From the NCBI RefSeq assembly GCF_000971255.1, contig NZ_BBMC01000004.1, forward strand, positions 248,001-312,000: a stretch of DNA of 64,000 nt, written 5' to 3'. Each line of letters opens with the position of its first letter. Position 1 is the first letter of the stretch. Source of the stretch: Demequina rhizosphaerae. GTDB taxonomy: Bacteria > Actinomycetota > Actinomycetes > Actinomycetales > Demequinaceae. The position numbers and the translations under genes are program-made. This document shows, in pieces, positions 1 to 8,688 of this stretch. The notes under the pieces were generated by a model that saw nothing but the letters and a program-made list of their open reading frames with translations, was not told where the DNA came from and searched no databases.

Positions 1-627
1 GAGCTCACCGGGCTCACCGACGCGCAGATGAACCGCCTCCGCGGCACCCGCATCGCGTACGTGCCCCAGGAGCCCATGTCGAACCTCGACCCGTCGTTCA
101 CTGTGGGCCACCAGCTCACCGAGCCGCTCGTCAAGGCGGCGGGCCTGTCCCGCACGGAGGCGAAGGAGCGCGCGCTGGCGCTGCTCGACCGGGTGGGCAT
201 CCCCGACCCGCAGCGCGCCTTCGGCTCGTACCCGCACCAGCTCTCGGGCGGCATGGCCCAGCGCGTGCTCATCGCGGGCGCGGTCGCGTCCCACCCCGAC
301 CTGCTCATCGCCGACGAGCCGACCACCGCGCTCGACGTCACCGTGCAGGCCGAGGTGCTCGACCTGCTCCGCGACCTCCAGGACGAGCTCGGGATGGCGA
401 TCCTCATCGTCACCCACAACTTCGGCGTCGTGGCCGACATCTGCGACCGCGTCTCCGTGATGCAGCAGGGGGTCATGGTCGAGACCGGCGCCACCGGCGA
501 CGTGTTCGACGACCCCCGCCACCCCTACACCCGCGCGCTGTTCGAGGCGATCCCCAAGGGGGCGCCACGCGTGCCCCTCGCGGGCGTCACGAGCGCCGGG
601 ATGCTTGGAACGGGGACCCTGAAGTGA
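1..627 (+). CDS. Oligopeptide/dipeptide-type ABC transporter ATP-binding protein (5'-truncated by window)
   Basis: The reading frame is open from base 1, so the gene begins upstream and its Walker A motif lies outside the window. Visible are the Q-loop (YVPQEPMSNLDP), the ABC signature (LSGGMAQRV), Walker B (LLIADEPTTALD), the switch histidine (VTHNFGVV) and the oligopeptide-type tail (DDPRHPYTRALFEAIPK). This is the DppD/OppD subgroup, which hydrolyses ATP at the inner face of the membrane to drive solute uptake. It is followed with a four-base overlap or very short gap by a DppF-like partner and then by glycoside hydrolases, so the imported solute may be an oligosaccharide, not a peptide; that is inference from context. 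The permeases and binding protein must lie upstream. Confidence 0.9.
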   Translation, partial: ELTGLTDAQMNRLRGTRIAYVPQEPMSNLDPSFTVGHQLTEPLVKAAGLSRTEAKERALALLDRVGIPDPQRAFGSYPHQLSGGMAQRVLIAGAVASHPDLLIADEPTTALDVTVQAEVLDLLRDLQDELGMAILIVTHNFGVVADICDRVSVMQQGVMVETGATGDVFDDPRHPYTRALFEAIPKGAPRVPLAGVTSAGMLGTGTLK

Positions 628-638
628 AGGACAACACC

Positions 639-1499
639 ATGACCGACTCCCTGCTCACCGTCGACGGGCTCGAGGTCGAGTACCCCGGCCGCGGGTTCCG
701 CGCGCAGCCCTTCCGCGCCGTCAAGGGCGTGAGCTTCGACATCAAGCCCGGCGAGACCGTGGGTCTCGTGGGGGAGTCCGGCTCCGGCAAGACCACCATC
801 GGCCGCGCCATCCTCGGGCTCGCGCCCGTGTCCGCCGGCACGGTGACGTTCAAGGGCGAGGGCATCTCGCACCCCACGAAGCAGCGCCGCCGCGAGCTCA
901 CGCGCGACATCCAGGTGGTCTACCAGGACCCCTACTCGTCGCTCAACCCCTCGCTCACGATCGGCGACTCGCTCACCGAGCCGATGATCGTCCGCAAGAC
1001 CCCGAAGCGCGAGGCCCAGGCGCGCGTCCGCGAGCTCCTCGACATGGTCAGGCTGCCGTCCGACGCCGCGGACCGCATGCCGCGCGAGTTCTCGGGCGGC
1101 CAGCGTCAGCGCGTCGCGATCGCCCGGGCCCTCGCGCTCGATCCGACGCTCATCATCTGCGACGAGCCGGTCTCCGCGCTCGACCTGTCCACGCAGGCCC
1201 GAGTGCTCGAGCTGTTCCTCGAGATCCAGGAGCGGACGGGCGTGGCCTACCTCTTCATCTCGCACGACCTCGCGGTCGTCCGCGAGATGTCGCACCGGGT
1301 CGCCGTGCTCCTCCACGGCGAGCTGGTCGAGTGGGGCGACGGCGACACGGTCACGTCGCAGCCTGAGCACCCGTACACGCAGCGGCTGCTGCTCGCGTCG
1401 CCGGTCCCGGACCCGATCGCGCAGGAGCAGCGGCGGGCCGACCGGCTGCGCCTCAAGCAGCTCCACGCCGACCAGAGCCTCCAGGCCGGCGCGGCCTGA
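639..1499 (+). CDS. Oligopeptide/dipeptide-type ABC transporter ATP-binding protein, DppF/OppF-like
   Basis: 286 residues from ATG 639. Walker A GESGSGKT (about residues 45-52), Q-loop VVYQDPYSSLNPS, signature FSGGQRQRV, Walker B LIICDEPVSALD, switch His in FISHDLAVV, and the C-terminal oligo_HPY-type stretch (QPEHPYTQRLLLASPVPDP). It should pair with the preceding DppD-like ATPase as the second nucleotide-binding subunit. A GTG at 624 overlaps the upstream stop, but AAGGAC lies 8 bases before ATG 639, so I prefer the ATG. The gene is followed after 55 bases by a GH1 gene with its own AAGGAG ribosome site, which suggests one operon for uptake and hydrolysis of plant-derived sugars (inference). 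Confidence 0.92.
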   Translation: MTDSLLTVDGLEVEYPGRGFRAQPFRAVKGVSFDIKPGETVGLVGESGSGKTTIGRAILGLAPVSAGTVTFKGEGISHPTKQRRRELTRDIQVVYQDPYSSLNPSLTIGDSLTEPMIVRKTPKREAQARVRELLDMVRLPSDAADRMPREFSGGQRQRVAIARALALDPTLIICDEPVSALDLSTQARVLELFLEIQERTGVAYLFISHDLAVVREMSHRVAVLLHGELVEWGDGDTVTSQPEHPYTQRLLLASPVPDPIAQEQRRADRLRLKQLHADQSLQAGAA

Positions 1500-1554
1500 G
1501 CACGACGTACCCGAACGACCCACCCGCCGCCCTGTCGCGGCCCGAAGGAGAATC

Positions 1555-2793
1555 ATGACCGCCTCGACCCCCGCATCGTTCCTCTGGGGCGTCGCCACCG
1601 CCGGCCACCAGACCGATGGAGGCGACACGACGTCGGACACCTCGTTCCTCGAGCTCACACAGCCGAGCGTGTTCGCCGAGCCCGCGGGGAGCGCCTGCAA
1701 CAGCTGGGAGCTGTGGGAGAGGGACCTCGACCTCGCCGTCGCGATGGGCCTCAACGCCTTCCGCTTCTCGGTGGAGTGGTGCCGCGTCGAGCCCGAGCAG
1801 GGGAGCATCGACGACGCCGCCCTCGCGCACTACGAGGACGTCATCGACGGCTGCCTCGCGCGGGGGCTCGCGCCGATCGTGACGTTCAGCCACTTCACCG
1901 CGCCGCACTGGTTCGCGTGCCGCGGGTCCTGGCTCGCGGACGAGGCGGCGGCCGACTTCGCGCGCTTCTGCACCGTCGTGATGGAGCGCATCGGCGACCG
2001 CATCGCGCTCGCGGTGACGCTCAACGAGCCCAACCTGCAGCGCCAGCTCGCGGGTGGCTTCCTGCCGCCGCAGGTGTGGGAGGCGCACCGCGCGAACCTC
2101 GACGCCGCCTCGGCGGCCGCGGGCGTCGAGCGCTACCGGGCGGGCAACGTCCAGGTGCTCGAGGAGCTGGGCGTCTTCGAGGAGGGCTTCGAGCGGGCCC
2201 ACGTCGCGGCGCGGGCCGCCATCAAGGCCGTGCGCCCCGACCTGCCGGTGGGGCTGTCGCTCGCCGTCGCCGACGATGTCGCCGCGCCCGGCGGCGAGGC
2301 CGAGCGCGACCGCGTGCGCGAGGAGTGCTACGGGCGCTGGATCCGTCTGTGCGCGCAGGACGACTTCATCGGCGTGCAGAACTACGAGCGCATCGTCCAC
2401 GGTCCCGACGGCCGGGCGGATGCGGAGGGCGGGCACACCCCGCCGGAGCCGGACTCGCTCGGGGGAGCGGTCCGCTACGTCCACGAGGCGTCCGGCGCGC
2501 CCATCCTCGTGAGCGAGCACGGCATCAACACGCAGGACGATGCGGAGCGCTGCGCCTTCCTGCCGGCCGCCCTCGCAAGCCTCGACCGCGCGATCGCGGA
2601 CGGCGTGCCGGTGCTCGGGTACTGCCACTGGACGCTGCTCGACAACTACGAGTGGATCTTCGCGTATGGGCCCAGGTTCGGGCTGCACGCGGTGGACCGC
2701 GACACGTTCGTCCGCACCCCCAAGGAGTCGGCGGGCGTCTACGCGGCGGAGATCCGCCGCCGCGCCCCGGCGGTGACCGGGGCGGGCCGATGA
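1555..2793 (+). CDS. Glycoside hydrolase family 1 (beta-glucosidase-like)
   Basis: 412 residues, near the usual GH1 length. The family start FLWGVATAGHQTDGG is present; the acid/base glutamate is in TLNEPNL (about E158) and the nucleophile in ILVSEHG (about E321), a variant of the usual I/V-T-E-N-G. The aglycone-side motif YCHWTLLDNYEW is intact. GH1 enzymes hydrolyse beta-linked glucosides, galactosides or related sugars with retention; no signal peptide is seen, so it should act in the cytoplasm on imported oligosaccharides. Good AAGGAG site 6 bases before the ATG. Its TGA overlaps the ATG of the next gene (ATGA), indicating translational coupling. The exact substrate cannot be read from sequence. 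Confidence 0.93.
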   Translation: MTASTPASFLWGVATAGHQTDGGDTTSDTSFLELTQPSVFAEPAGSACNSWELWERDLDLAVAMGLNAFRFSVEWCRVEPEQGSIDDAALAHYEDVIDGCLARGLAPIVTFSHFTAPHWFACRGSWLADEAAADFARFCTVVMERIGDRIALAVTLNEPNLQRQLAGGFLPPQVWEAHRANLDAASAAAGVERYRAGNVQVLEELGVFEEGFERAHVAARAAIKAVRPDLPVGLSLAVADDVAAPGGEAERDRVREECYGRWIRLCAQDDFIGVQNYERIVHGPDGRADAEGGHTPPEPDSLGGAVRYVHEASGAPILVSEHGINTQDDAERCAFLPAALASLDRAIADGVPVLGYCHWTLLDNYEWIFAYGPRFGLHAVDRDTFVRTPKESAGVYAAEIRRRAPAVTGAGR

Positions 2794-5210
2794 CCGTGGC
2801 CCCGCCGGTCGCCGCCTCGGCGGCGCTGTTCGACCTCGACGGCGTCATCGTCGACACCGCCGTCCACCACTTCGCCGCGTGGCGGCGGACGGCCGCGGAG
2901 CTGGGCTTCACGCTCGCGGACGAGGACGAGGAGCGGCTCAAGGGCGTCGGCCGCATGGACGCCCTGCGCATCGTGCTCGAGATCGGCGGCGTCGAGGTCG
3001 ACGAGGCCACGGCCGCTCGCCTCGCGGACGAGAAGAACACCCGCTACGTCGACGCGATCGCGTCGATCACGCCGACCGACCTGCTGCCCGGCGCGCGGGA
3101 GGTCCTCGAGGACCTGCGCGCCCGCGGCGTCCGCACCGCGCTGGGATCGGCCTCGCGCAACGCTCCGCTGATCCTCGACCGGCTCGGCATCGCGGGCCTG
3201 TTCGACGCGATCGTCGACGGCTCCGTGGTGACCGAGGCCAAGCCCCACCCGCGGGTCTTCCTCGCCGGCGCCGAGGCGCTCGGCGTCGACCCCGCCGCGT
3301 GCCTCGTCTTCGAGGACGCCATCGCCGGCGTGCAGGCGGCCAAGGCGGCCGGCATGACCGCTGTCGGCATCGGCGACCCGGCCGTCCTCACCGAGGCCGA
3401 CGCCGTCATCCCCGGGCTCCACGCCGTCGACGCCCTCGCGGCGCGCGGCATCACCTTCGCGGGCAGGCCCGCGCCACGTCTCGAGGAGGAGACCATGATC
3501 ACCGGCACGACCGTGCGGCTCGACGCCGCGCCGTTCCACCTGGACGATGCGGCGCAGGCCTGGGTGCGCGACACCCTCGCCGGCCTCACGGTCGAGCAGA
3601 AGGTCGGCCAGCTGTTCTTCCTCATGGCCAACGCCCCCGAGCAGGTCGACGCGGACATCGCGGTCGCCGAGCCCGGCGGCTGGATGCGCCGCCCCGCGCC
3701 CGTCGACGAGGCCGTGAGCCTCAACCGTCATATCCAGACCGCCTCGTCCCTCCCGGCGCTCATCGCCGGCAACCTCGAGAACGGCGCCGACGGCGCCAGC
3801 TTCGCGGCGACCCAGGTGGGCACCCCGCTCCAGGCGGCCGCGACCGGCGACGACTCGTGCGCGTACCGCATGGGCCAGGTCGCCGCGGTCGAGGGTCGCG
3901 CGCTCGGCGTGACCTGGGACTTCGCGCCGATCATCGACATCCAGTCCAACGTCCGCAACCCCATCGTCCTCAACCGCGGCTTCGGATCGGACCCTGAGCG
4001 CGTGCGCCGGATGGGCGTCGAGTTCGTGCGCGGGCTGCAGGACCACGGCATGGCCGCATCCGTCAAGCACTGGCCCGGCGACGGCGTCGACGACCGCGAC
4101 CAGCACCTCCTCACCTCGGTCAACACGCTGAGCGTGGAGGAGTGGGAGGCCACGTTCGGCGAGGCCTACCGTGCGTCGATCGCGGCCGGGGCGCTGTCGA
4201 TCATGGCGGCCCACATCGCGCTGCCGGCGTACTCGCGCGCGCTCCGCCCCGGCATCGCGGACGAGGACATCATGCCCGCGTCCCTCGCGCCCGAGCTCAC
4301 GACCGAGCTGCTGCGCGAGCGCATGGGCTTCAACGGCGTGGTCATCACCGACGCCTCGCTCATGGGCGGCCTGCTCATGCGCATGCCGCGCCGCGACCTC
4401 GTCCCCGCGACCGTGGCCGCCGGCTGCGACATGTTCCTCTTCACTCCGGACTACGCCGAGGACCTCGCGCACATGCGCGCCGGTGTCGAGTCGGGCGTCA
4501 TCAGCGCCGCCCGCCTCGACGAGGCGGTGACCCGCGTGCTCGCCCTCAAGGCCGCGCTCGGGCTGCACCGTGCATCGTCCCCCGAGGAGCTCGTGCCCGG
4601 GCTCGACGGCCTCGACACCGCGGCCCACCGCGCGTGGGCCCGCGCCCAGGCGGAGGCCGCGATCACGCTGGTCAAGGACAAGGAGGAGGGCCTGCTGCCG
4701 CTGTCGGCTGAGCGCACGCCCCGCGTGCTCGTGTACTCGCTGCGCGGCTTCCTGTCGGGCACCGGGCCCGCCGAGGCGTTCTGCGAGGCGCTGCGCTCGC
4801 GCGGGTTCGAGGCGACGCTGTTCGAGGAGGGCCCGCCCGGATCGACGATGTTCAAGCGTGTGGGCGTCGACGGCGGCGTCAACGGCGCCGACCTGCTCGA
4901 CCACTACGACGCCGTGATCTACCTCGTCGACATCCAGCCGCGGTCGAACGTCACGAGCGCCCGGATCGCGTGGGCGCCGTTCACGGCGGGCAACCTGCCG
5001 CGGCACATCACGGAGATCCCCACGCTGGTCGTGTCGCTCGGCAGCCCGTTCCACCTCCAGGACGTGCCGTTCGTCCGCACGTACGTCAACGCGTACGCGA
5101 ACAACGCGGAGACGGTCGAGGCGGTCGCGGCGGCGCTCACCGGCGAGATCGCGTTCCGCGGCGAGAGCCCGGTCGACGCGTTCGCGGGCTACGAGGACGC
5201 GCGCTGGTGA
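2790..5210 (+). CDS. Beta-phosphoglucomutase fused in frame to a glycoside hydrolase family 3 enzyme
   Basis: One uninterrupted frame of 806 residues. Residues 1 to about 225 are a HAD-type beta-phosphoglucomutase: nucleophile motif FDLDGVIVD (D15, D17), LGSASRNA, the lysine motif EAKPHPRVF and the metal motif VFEDAIAGVQAAK. Residues from about 236 are GH3: KVGQLFFLM, KHWPGDG followed by DRDQH (D437, H439; a D-x-H like the NagZ-type loop), and the nucleophile VITDASLMGG (about D521). The mutase turns beta-glucose 1-phosphate into glucose 6-phosphate; the GH3 removes a terminal beta-sugar. A strong internal Shine-Dalgarno before ATG 3495 suggests the GH3 can also be made alone. No stop or frameshift separates the domains. 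The GH3 substrate, glucoside or N-acetylglucosaminide, is open. Confidence 0.85.
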   Translation: MTVAPPVAASAALFDLDGVIVDTAVHHFAAWRRTAAELGFTLADEDEERLKGVGRMDALRIVLEIGGVEVDEATAARLADEKNTRYVDAIASITPTDLLPGAREVLEDLRARGVRTALGSASRNAPLILDRLGIAGLFDAIVDGSVVTEAKPHPRVFLAGAEALGVDPAACLVFEDAIAGVQAAKAAGMTAVGIGDPAVLTEADAVIPGLHAVDALAARGITFAGRPAPRLEEETMITGTTVRLDAAPFHLDDAAQAWVRDTLAGLTVEQKVGQLFFLMANAPEQVDADIAVAEPGGWMRRPAPVDEAVSLNRHIQTASSLPALIAGNLENGADGASFAATQVGTPLQAAATGDDSCAYRMGQVAAVEGRALGVTWDFAPIIDIQSNVRNPIVLNRGFGSDPERVRRMGVEFVRGLQDHGMAASVKHWPGDGVDDRDQHLLTSVNTLSVEEWEATFGEAYRASIAAGALSIMAAHIALPAYSRALRPGIADEDIMPASLAPELTTELLRERMGFNGVVITDASLMGGLLMRMPRRDLVPATVAAGCDMFLFTPDYAEDLAHMRAGVESGVISAARLDEAVTRVLALKAALGLHRASSPEELVPGLDGLDTAAHRAWARAQAEAAITLVKDKEEGLLPLSAERTPRVLVYSLRGFLSGTGPAEAFCEALRSRGFEATLFEEGPPGSTMFKRVGVDGGVNGADLLDHYDAVIYLVDIQPRSNVTSARIAWAPFTAGNLPRHITEIPTLVVSLGSPFHLQDVPFVRTYVNAYANNAETVEAVAAALTGEIAFRGESPVDAFAGYEDARW
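3484..3497 (+). promoter_or_regulatory. Internal Shine-Dalgarno and ATG at the mutase/GH3 junction
   Basis: AGGAGGAG ends 3 bases before ATG 3495, exactly where GH3 homology begins (M-I-T-G-T). It is among the strongest ribosome sites in the window. Either a stop codon was lost between two formerly separate genes, leaving the site behind, or the cell makes both a fusion and a free GH3 of 571 residues. Confidence 0.6.
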
Positions 5211-6664
5211 CCTCCGCGGGGACGCCGGGCGGCGACCGGGTGCGCGTGGTCGTGACCACGGACCCGGAGCTCGACGACCTCAACTCGATGCTGCGGCTGG
5301 TGCTCTACAGCAACGAGATCGAGCTGGCCGGGCTCGTGTACAGCTCGAGCATGTTCCACTGGGCCGGCGACCCGGCGCGGGGCGTCGAGCCGTTCCGGTG
5401 GCCGCCCGCCGGCGCGCGGGGCCACATCGACCAGGCGATCGACGCCTACGAGCGCGTCCACGACACGCTCCGGGTGCACGACGCGCGCTATCCGGCTCCG
5501 GGTGACCTGCGGGCGCTCGTGCGCGAGGGCAACGTCGCGACCGAGGGCGACACCCGCGACGCGACGCCCGGATCTGACCTCATCGCGGACCTGCTCGCCG
5601 ACGACGAGCCCGGCACGCTGGTGCTCCAGGCGTGGGGCGGGCTCAACACGATCGCCCGCGCGCTCATGTCGGTCGAGGAGCGCCACGCGGGCTCTCCCGG
5701 CTGGGACGCGCTCCGCGCCCGCATCATGGCGCGCACCGTCCTCACCAGCTGGGGCGAGCAGGACTCGACGTTCGCGGAGTGCATCCGACCCCGCTGGCCC
5801 GAGCTCGAGCTGCGCCAGGTCGCGACCGTCGTGTGGGGCTACGGGGCACGTCAGGTGACGCCGCCCGCGACGCACCGCTTCTACTCGGCCGCGTGGACCC
5901 GGGAGCACGTGTCCCGGGTCGGCCCGATCGGCGCGGCGTACCGCGTGTGGGGCGACGGTCTGCAGATGGCGGACGGCTTCGACAAGGAGGACTTCTTCGG
6001 CCTGCGCGGGCTGTCCCGCGAGGAGCTCGAGGACCGCGGCTACCAGGTGTTCTTCCCGGTCGAGGAGCCCGGGGCGTTCATCTCGGAAGGCGACTCCTCC
6101 AACTTCGCGCTGCACGTCGCCAACGGGCTGAGGAGCTGGCAGCACCCGACCTGGGGCGGCTGGGGAGGCCGGCAGGTGCCCGACGCCGAGGACCCGCACC
6201 GGTGGAGCTCGGACGGGTTCAGCATGGACTTCTCGAAGCCGCCGGTCGACTGGGGGGACGCCGCGCGATGGGTGCCAGCGTTCCAGAACGACTTCGCGGC
6301 GCGCCTGCGGTGGAGCGTCACGGACGAGTACGCGGGCGCGAACCACGCCCCCCGCATCGAGGTGGCGACGGGGCTCGACGTCGCCGCGACCGCCGGCGAG
6401 CGCGTCGTGGTCCGCTGGCGGGTCGAGGACCCGGACGGCGATCCCGTGGACGTCTTCGCGTGGCAGTACCGCGAGGCGGGCACCTGCCCGTCGGCGGCGA
6501 CCCTCACGCGCGGCGACGATGCGGAGGTGACCGTGCACGTCCCGGCCGACGCGGTGCCCGGGCAGACTGTGCACGTGATCCTCGAGGCGACCGACCGGGG
6601 CGAGCCGCCGCTCACCGCGTACGCCCGCATCGTCCTCACGATCGCCGACGAGACGGAGGACTGA
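5207..6664 (+). CDS. DUF1593 / Sde182-like protein (nucleoside hydrolase-like domain)
   Basis: 485 residues from GTG 5207, which overlaps the preceding TGA (GTGA). The N-terminal two thirds begins VRVVVTTDPELDDLNSML, an aspartate-rich motif like the Ca-binding start of nucleoside hydrolases, and matches the DUF1593 family that includes the cellulose-binding protein Sde182. Residues from about 390 form a beta-rich C-terminal domain (VRWRVEDPDGDPVDVFAWQY). No signal peptide is visible, unlike secreted Sde182 members, so it probably works inside the cell. Its position between GH3 and GH43 suggests a role in degrading a plant polysaccharide or glycoside; the reaction is unknown. Spacing of one base to the next GTG argues for the same operon. 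Confidence 0.75.
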   Translation: MTSAGTPGGDRVRVVVTTDPELDDLNSMLRLVLYSNEIELAGLVYSSSMFHWAGDPARGVEPFRWPPAGARGHIDQAIDAYERVHDTLRVHDARYPAPGDLRALVREGNVATEGDTRDATPGSDLIADLLADDEPGTLVLQAWGGLNTIARALMSVEERHAGSPGWDALRARIMARTVLTSWGEQDSTFAECIRPRWPELELRQVATVVWGYGARQVTPPATHRFYSAAWTREHVSRVGPIGAAYRVWGDGLQMADGFDKEDFFGLRGLSREELEDRGYQVFFPVEEPGAFISEGDSSNFALHVANGLRSWQHPTWGGWGGRQVPDAEDPHRWSSDGFSMDFSKPPVDWGDAARWVPAFQNDFAARLRWSVTDEYAGANHAPRIEVATGLDVAATAGERVVVRWRVEDPDGDPVDVFAWQYREAGTCPSAATLTRGDDAEVTVHVPADAVPGQTVHVILEATDRGEPPLTAYARIVLTIADETED

Positions 6665-6665
6665 C

Positions 6666-7889
6666 GTGGCGACGACGCCGATCCTGCCGGGCTTCCACCC
6701 GGACCCGTCGATCTGCCGCGCCGGCGACGCGTACTACCTCGCGAGCTCCTCGTTCGAGTACGTGCCGGGCGTGCCGATCCACCGGTCCACCGACCTCGTG
6801 AGCTGGGAGCTGGTCGGGCACGCGATCGCGGACGCGGACATCGTCGCGGCGCCGCCGGGCGCCGCGGGCGCGAGCTCGGGCATCTTCGCGCCCACCCTGC
6901 GCCACCACGACGGCCGGTTCTGGCTCGCGACCACCTCGATCCGCCGCATCGGCGAGGGGCAGCTCGTCGCCCACGCCGAGGACCCCTCCGGGCCCTGGTC
7001 GACGCCGGTCTTCGTCCCGGGCACGCTCGGCATCGACCCCGACCTCGCGTGGGACGACGACGGCACGTGCCTGCTCACGTGGCGCGGCTTCGGCCCGCCC
7101 GGGATCCACCAGGTCCCGATCGATCCGGAGACCGGCGCGCGGCTCGGCGAGGAGGCGGTCGTCTGGCAGGGGACCGGCCTCGCGGACACCGAGGGGCCGC
7201 ACCTTCTCCAGCGCGGCGGTTGGTGGTACCTCGTGGTCGCCGAGGGCGGGACGCACCTGGGGCATGGCGTCTCCGTCGCCCGCTCGCGCAGCCCGCGCGG
7301 GCCCTTCGAGGTGCACCCGGGCAACCCGATCCTCAGCCATCGCAGCACCCACCACCCCGTGCAGGCCGTCGGGCACGCGGACATGGTCGAGCGGCCCGAC
7401 GGCACCTGGGCGATGGTCCACCTCGGGATCCGGCAGGCGGGCTCGCACCCGCGCTTCCACGTGCTGGGACGCGAGACCTTCGTCGCGGGCGTCGAGTGGG
7501 TCGACGAGTGGCCGGTCGTGGTCGAGGACCGCCTCGACGTGCCCGCGCGCGACCGCTCGTGGACGGACGCGTTCGCCGGCCCGGCGCTCGACCCGCGGTG
7601 GGTCGCGCCGTCGGCGGCCCCCGCATCGTTCGCCCGCGTCGGCGACGGGCTGCGGCTCGACCGCTGCCGCGACGCCGCGGAGGCGGAGCAGGACCGCGTG
7701 CTGTGCGCGCGCACTCTCGACCTCGGCTGGGACGCTGCCGCCGAGGTCGCGGCCGGCGACGCGTGCCTGTCCGTGCGCGTCGACGCGTCGCACTGGTACG
7801 GCGTCGAGCTGGTGGCGGGCATGGCCCGTGCCCGCGCGCCTCACGGGGGTGACATACCTCCCGGGGCTTGCCTGACGCGCCCCCGCTAG
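6666..7889 (+). CDS. Glycoside hydrolase family 43 (beta-xylosidase/arabinofuranosidase type), apparently 3'-shortened
   Basis: 407 residues from GTG 6666. The five-bladed GH43 domain is clear: LPGFHPDPSICR (general base about D13), the WELVGHA substrate region, FAPTLRHHDG, IDPDLAWDDDG and TEGPHLL with the likely acid glutamate. Such enzymes remove xylose or arabinose from hemicellulose oligomers. After residue about 300 a C-terminal concanavalin-like domain starts (VCARTL, SVRVDASHWYGVEL) but the frame ends in PHGGDIPPGACLTRPR, shorter than the roughly 500 residues usual for family members with this domain. The last 20 residues do not resemble the expected fold, so the 3' end looks eroded or rearranged near 7840. 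Catalytic residues are intact. Confidence 0.88.
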   Translation: MATTPILPGFHPDPSICRAGDAYYLASSSFEYVPGVPIHRSTDLVSWELVGHAIADADIVAAPPGAAGASSGIFAPTLRHHDGRFWLATTSIRRIGEGQLVAHAEDPSGPWSTPVFVPGTLGIDPDLAWDDDGTCLLTWRGFGPPGIHQVPIDPETGARLGEEAVVWQGTGLADTEGPHLLQRGGWWYLVVAEGGTHLGHGVSVARSRSPRGPFEVHPGNPILSHRSTHHPVQAVGHADMVERPDGTWAMVHLGIRQAGSHPRFHVLGRETFVAGVEWVDEWPVVVEDRLDVPARDRSWTDAFAGPALDPRWVAPSAAPASFARVGDGLRLDRCRDAAEAEQDRVLCARTLDLGWDAAAEVAAGDACLSVRVDASHWYGVELVAGMARARAPHGGDIPPGACLTRPR

Positions 7890-7899
7890 GCTGAGGCCC

Positions 7900-8688
7900 A
7901 TGCGCATCCTGGTGACGGTGAAGTTCGTCCCCGATCTGCAGTCCCAGCGGTCCTTCACGGACGGCTCGGTGACGCGTACCGGGGACGACGGCACGATGAA
8001 CGAGCTCGACGAGAACGCGGTCGAGGCGGCCCTGCAGCTCAAGGAGGCCGCCGGGGAGGGCGAGGTCTACGCCCTCACCGTGGGCGGGGACGATGCGGTG
8101 GCGGCCGTCCGCAAGGCGCTCCAGCTGGGCGTCGACCACGCCGTCCACGTGTCCGACGCCGCGATCGCGGGCTCGGACGTCTTCGGCACCGCGAAGGTGA
8201 TCGCCGCGGCCGTCGAGAAGATCGACGAGGAGGCCCCGCTCGACCTCGTCATCACCGGCATGGCCGCGCTCGACGGGCTCACGTCGATGCTGCCGACCGC
8301 GCTCGCGGCGGAGCTCGACTGGTCGCAGCTCACGCTCGCCTCGGGCCTCACGGTCGACGGCACCACCGCGACCGTGGTGCGGCACCTGCCCGACGCCCAC
8401 GAGACCGTGTCGGCGTCGCTGCCGGCCGTCGTGTCCGTGACCGACGAGGCGAACAAGCCGCGCTACCCCAACTTCAAGCTCATCATGGCGGCCCGCTCGA
8501 AGCCGGTGACCACGTGGTCGCTGGCGGACGTGGGCATCGCGCCGGAGGCCGTGGGCGCCGGCGCCGCGCGCACGGTCGTCGTCGACGCCTCGCCGCGGCC
8601 GCCGAAGGAGGACCGCACGGTCGTCACCGACACGGGGGAGGGCGGCGTCGCCCTCGCCGACTACCTGCTGGGGAAGGGGCTCGCATGA
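7900..8688 (+). CDS. etfB: Electron transfer flavoprotein, beta subunit
   Basis: 262 residues beginning MRILVTVKFVPDLQSQRSF. The adenine-nucleotide-binding fold of EtfB is recognisable, including NELDENAVEAALQLKE, the GVDHAVHVSD region and PAVVSVTDEANKPRYPNF. With EtfA it forms a soluble FAD/AMP heterodimer that passes electrons from acyl-CoA and related dehydrogenases to the respiratory chain. A -10-like TAGGCT lies 7 bases before the ATG with no ribosome site between, suggesting a leaderless transcript. The stop overlaps the etfA ATG (ATGA), the usual coupled arrangement. Confidence 0.95.
   Translation: MRILVTVKFVPDLQSQRSFTDGSVTRTGDDGTMNELDENAVEAALQLKEAAGEGEVYALTVGGDDAVAAVRKALQLGVDHAVHVSDAAIAGSDVFGTAKVIAAAVEKIDEEAPLDLVITGMAALDGLTSMLPTALAAELDWSQLTLASGLTVDGTTATVVRHLPDAHETVSASLPAVVSVTDEANKPRYPNFKLIMAARSKPVTTWSLADVGIAPEAVGAGAARTVVVDASPRPPKEDRTVVTDTGEGGVALADYLLGKGLA

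Noticed and set aside
525-1808. Long minus-strand open frame opposite the dppF-like and GH1 genes
   Set aside because: It is a composition artefact of the high-GC antisense strand: Arg/Gly/Val-rich, no motif, and it spans two well-supported genes. The same holds for the antisense frames at 1453-2688, 2739-5054, 8661-10877, 46k and 50946-53027.
4970-5206. N-terminal extension of the DUF1593 gene to 4970
   Set aside because: The extra residues overlap the GH3 end in another frame and have no homology; GTG 5207 overlaps the GH3 stop in the usual GTGA manner.
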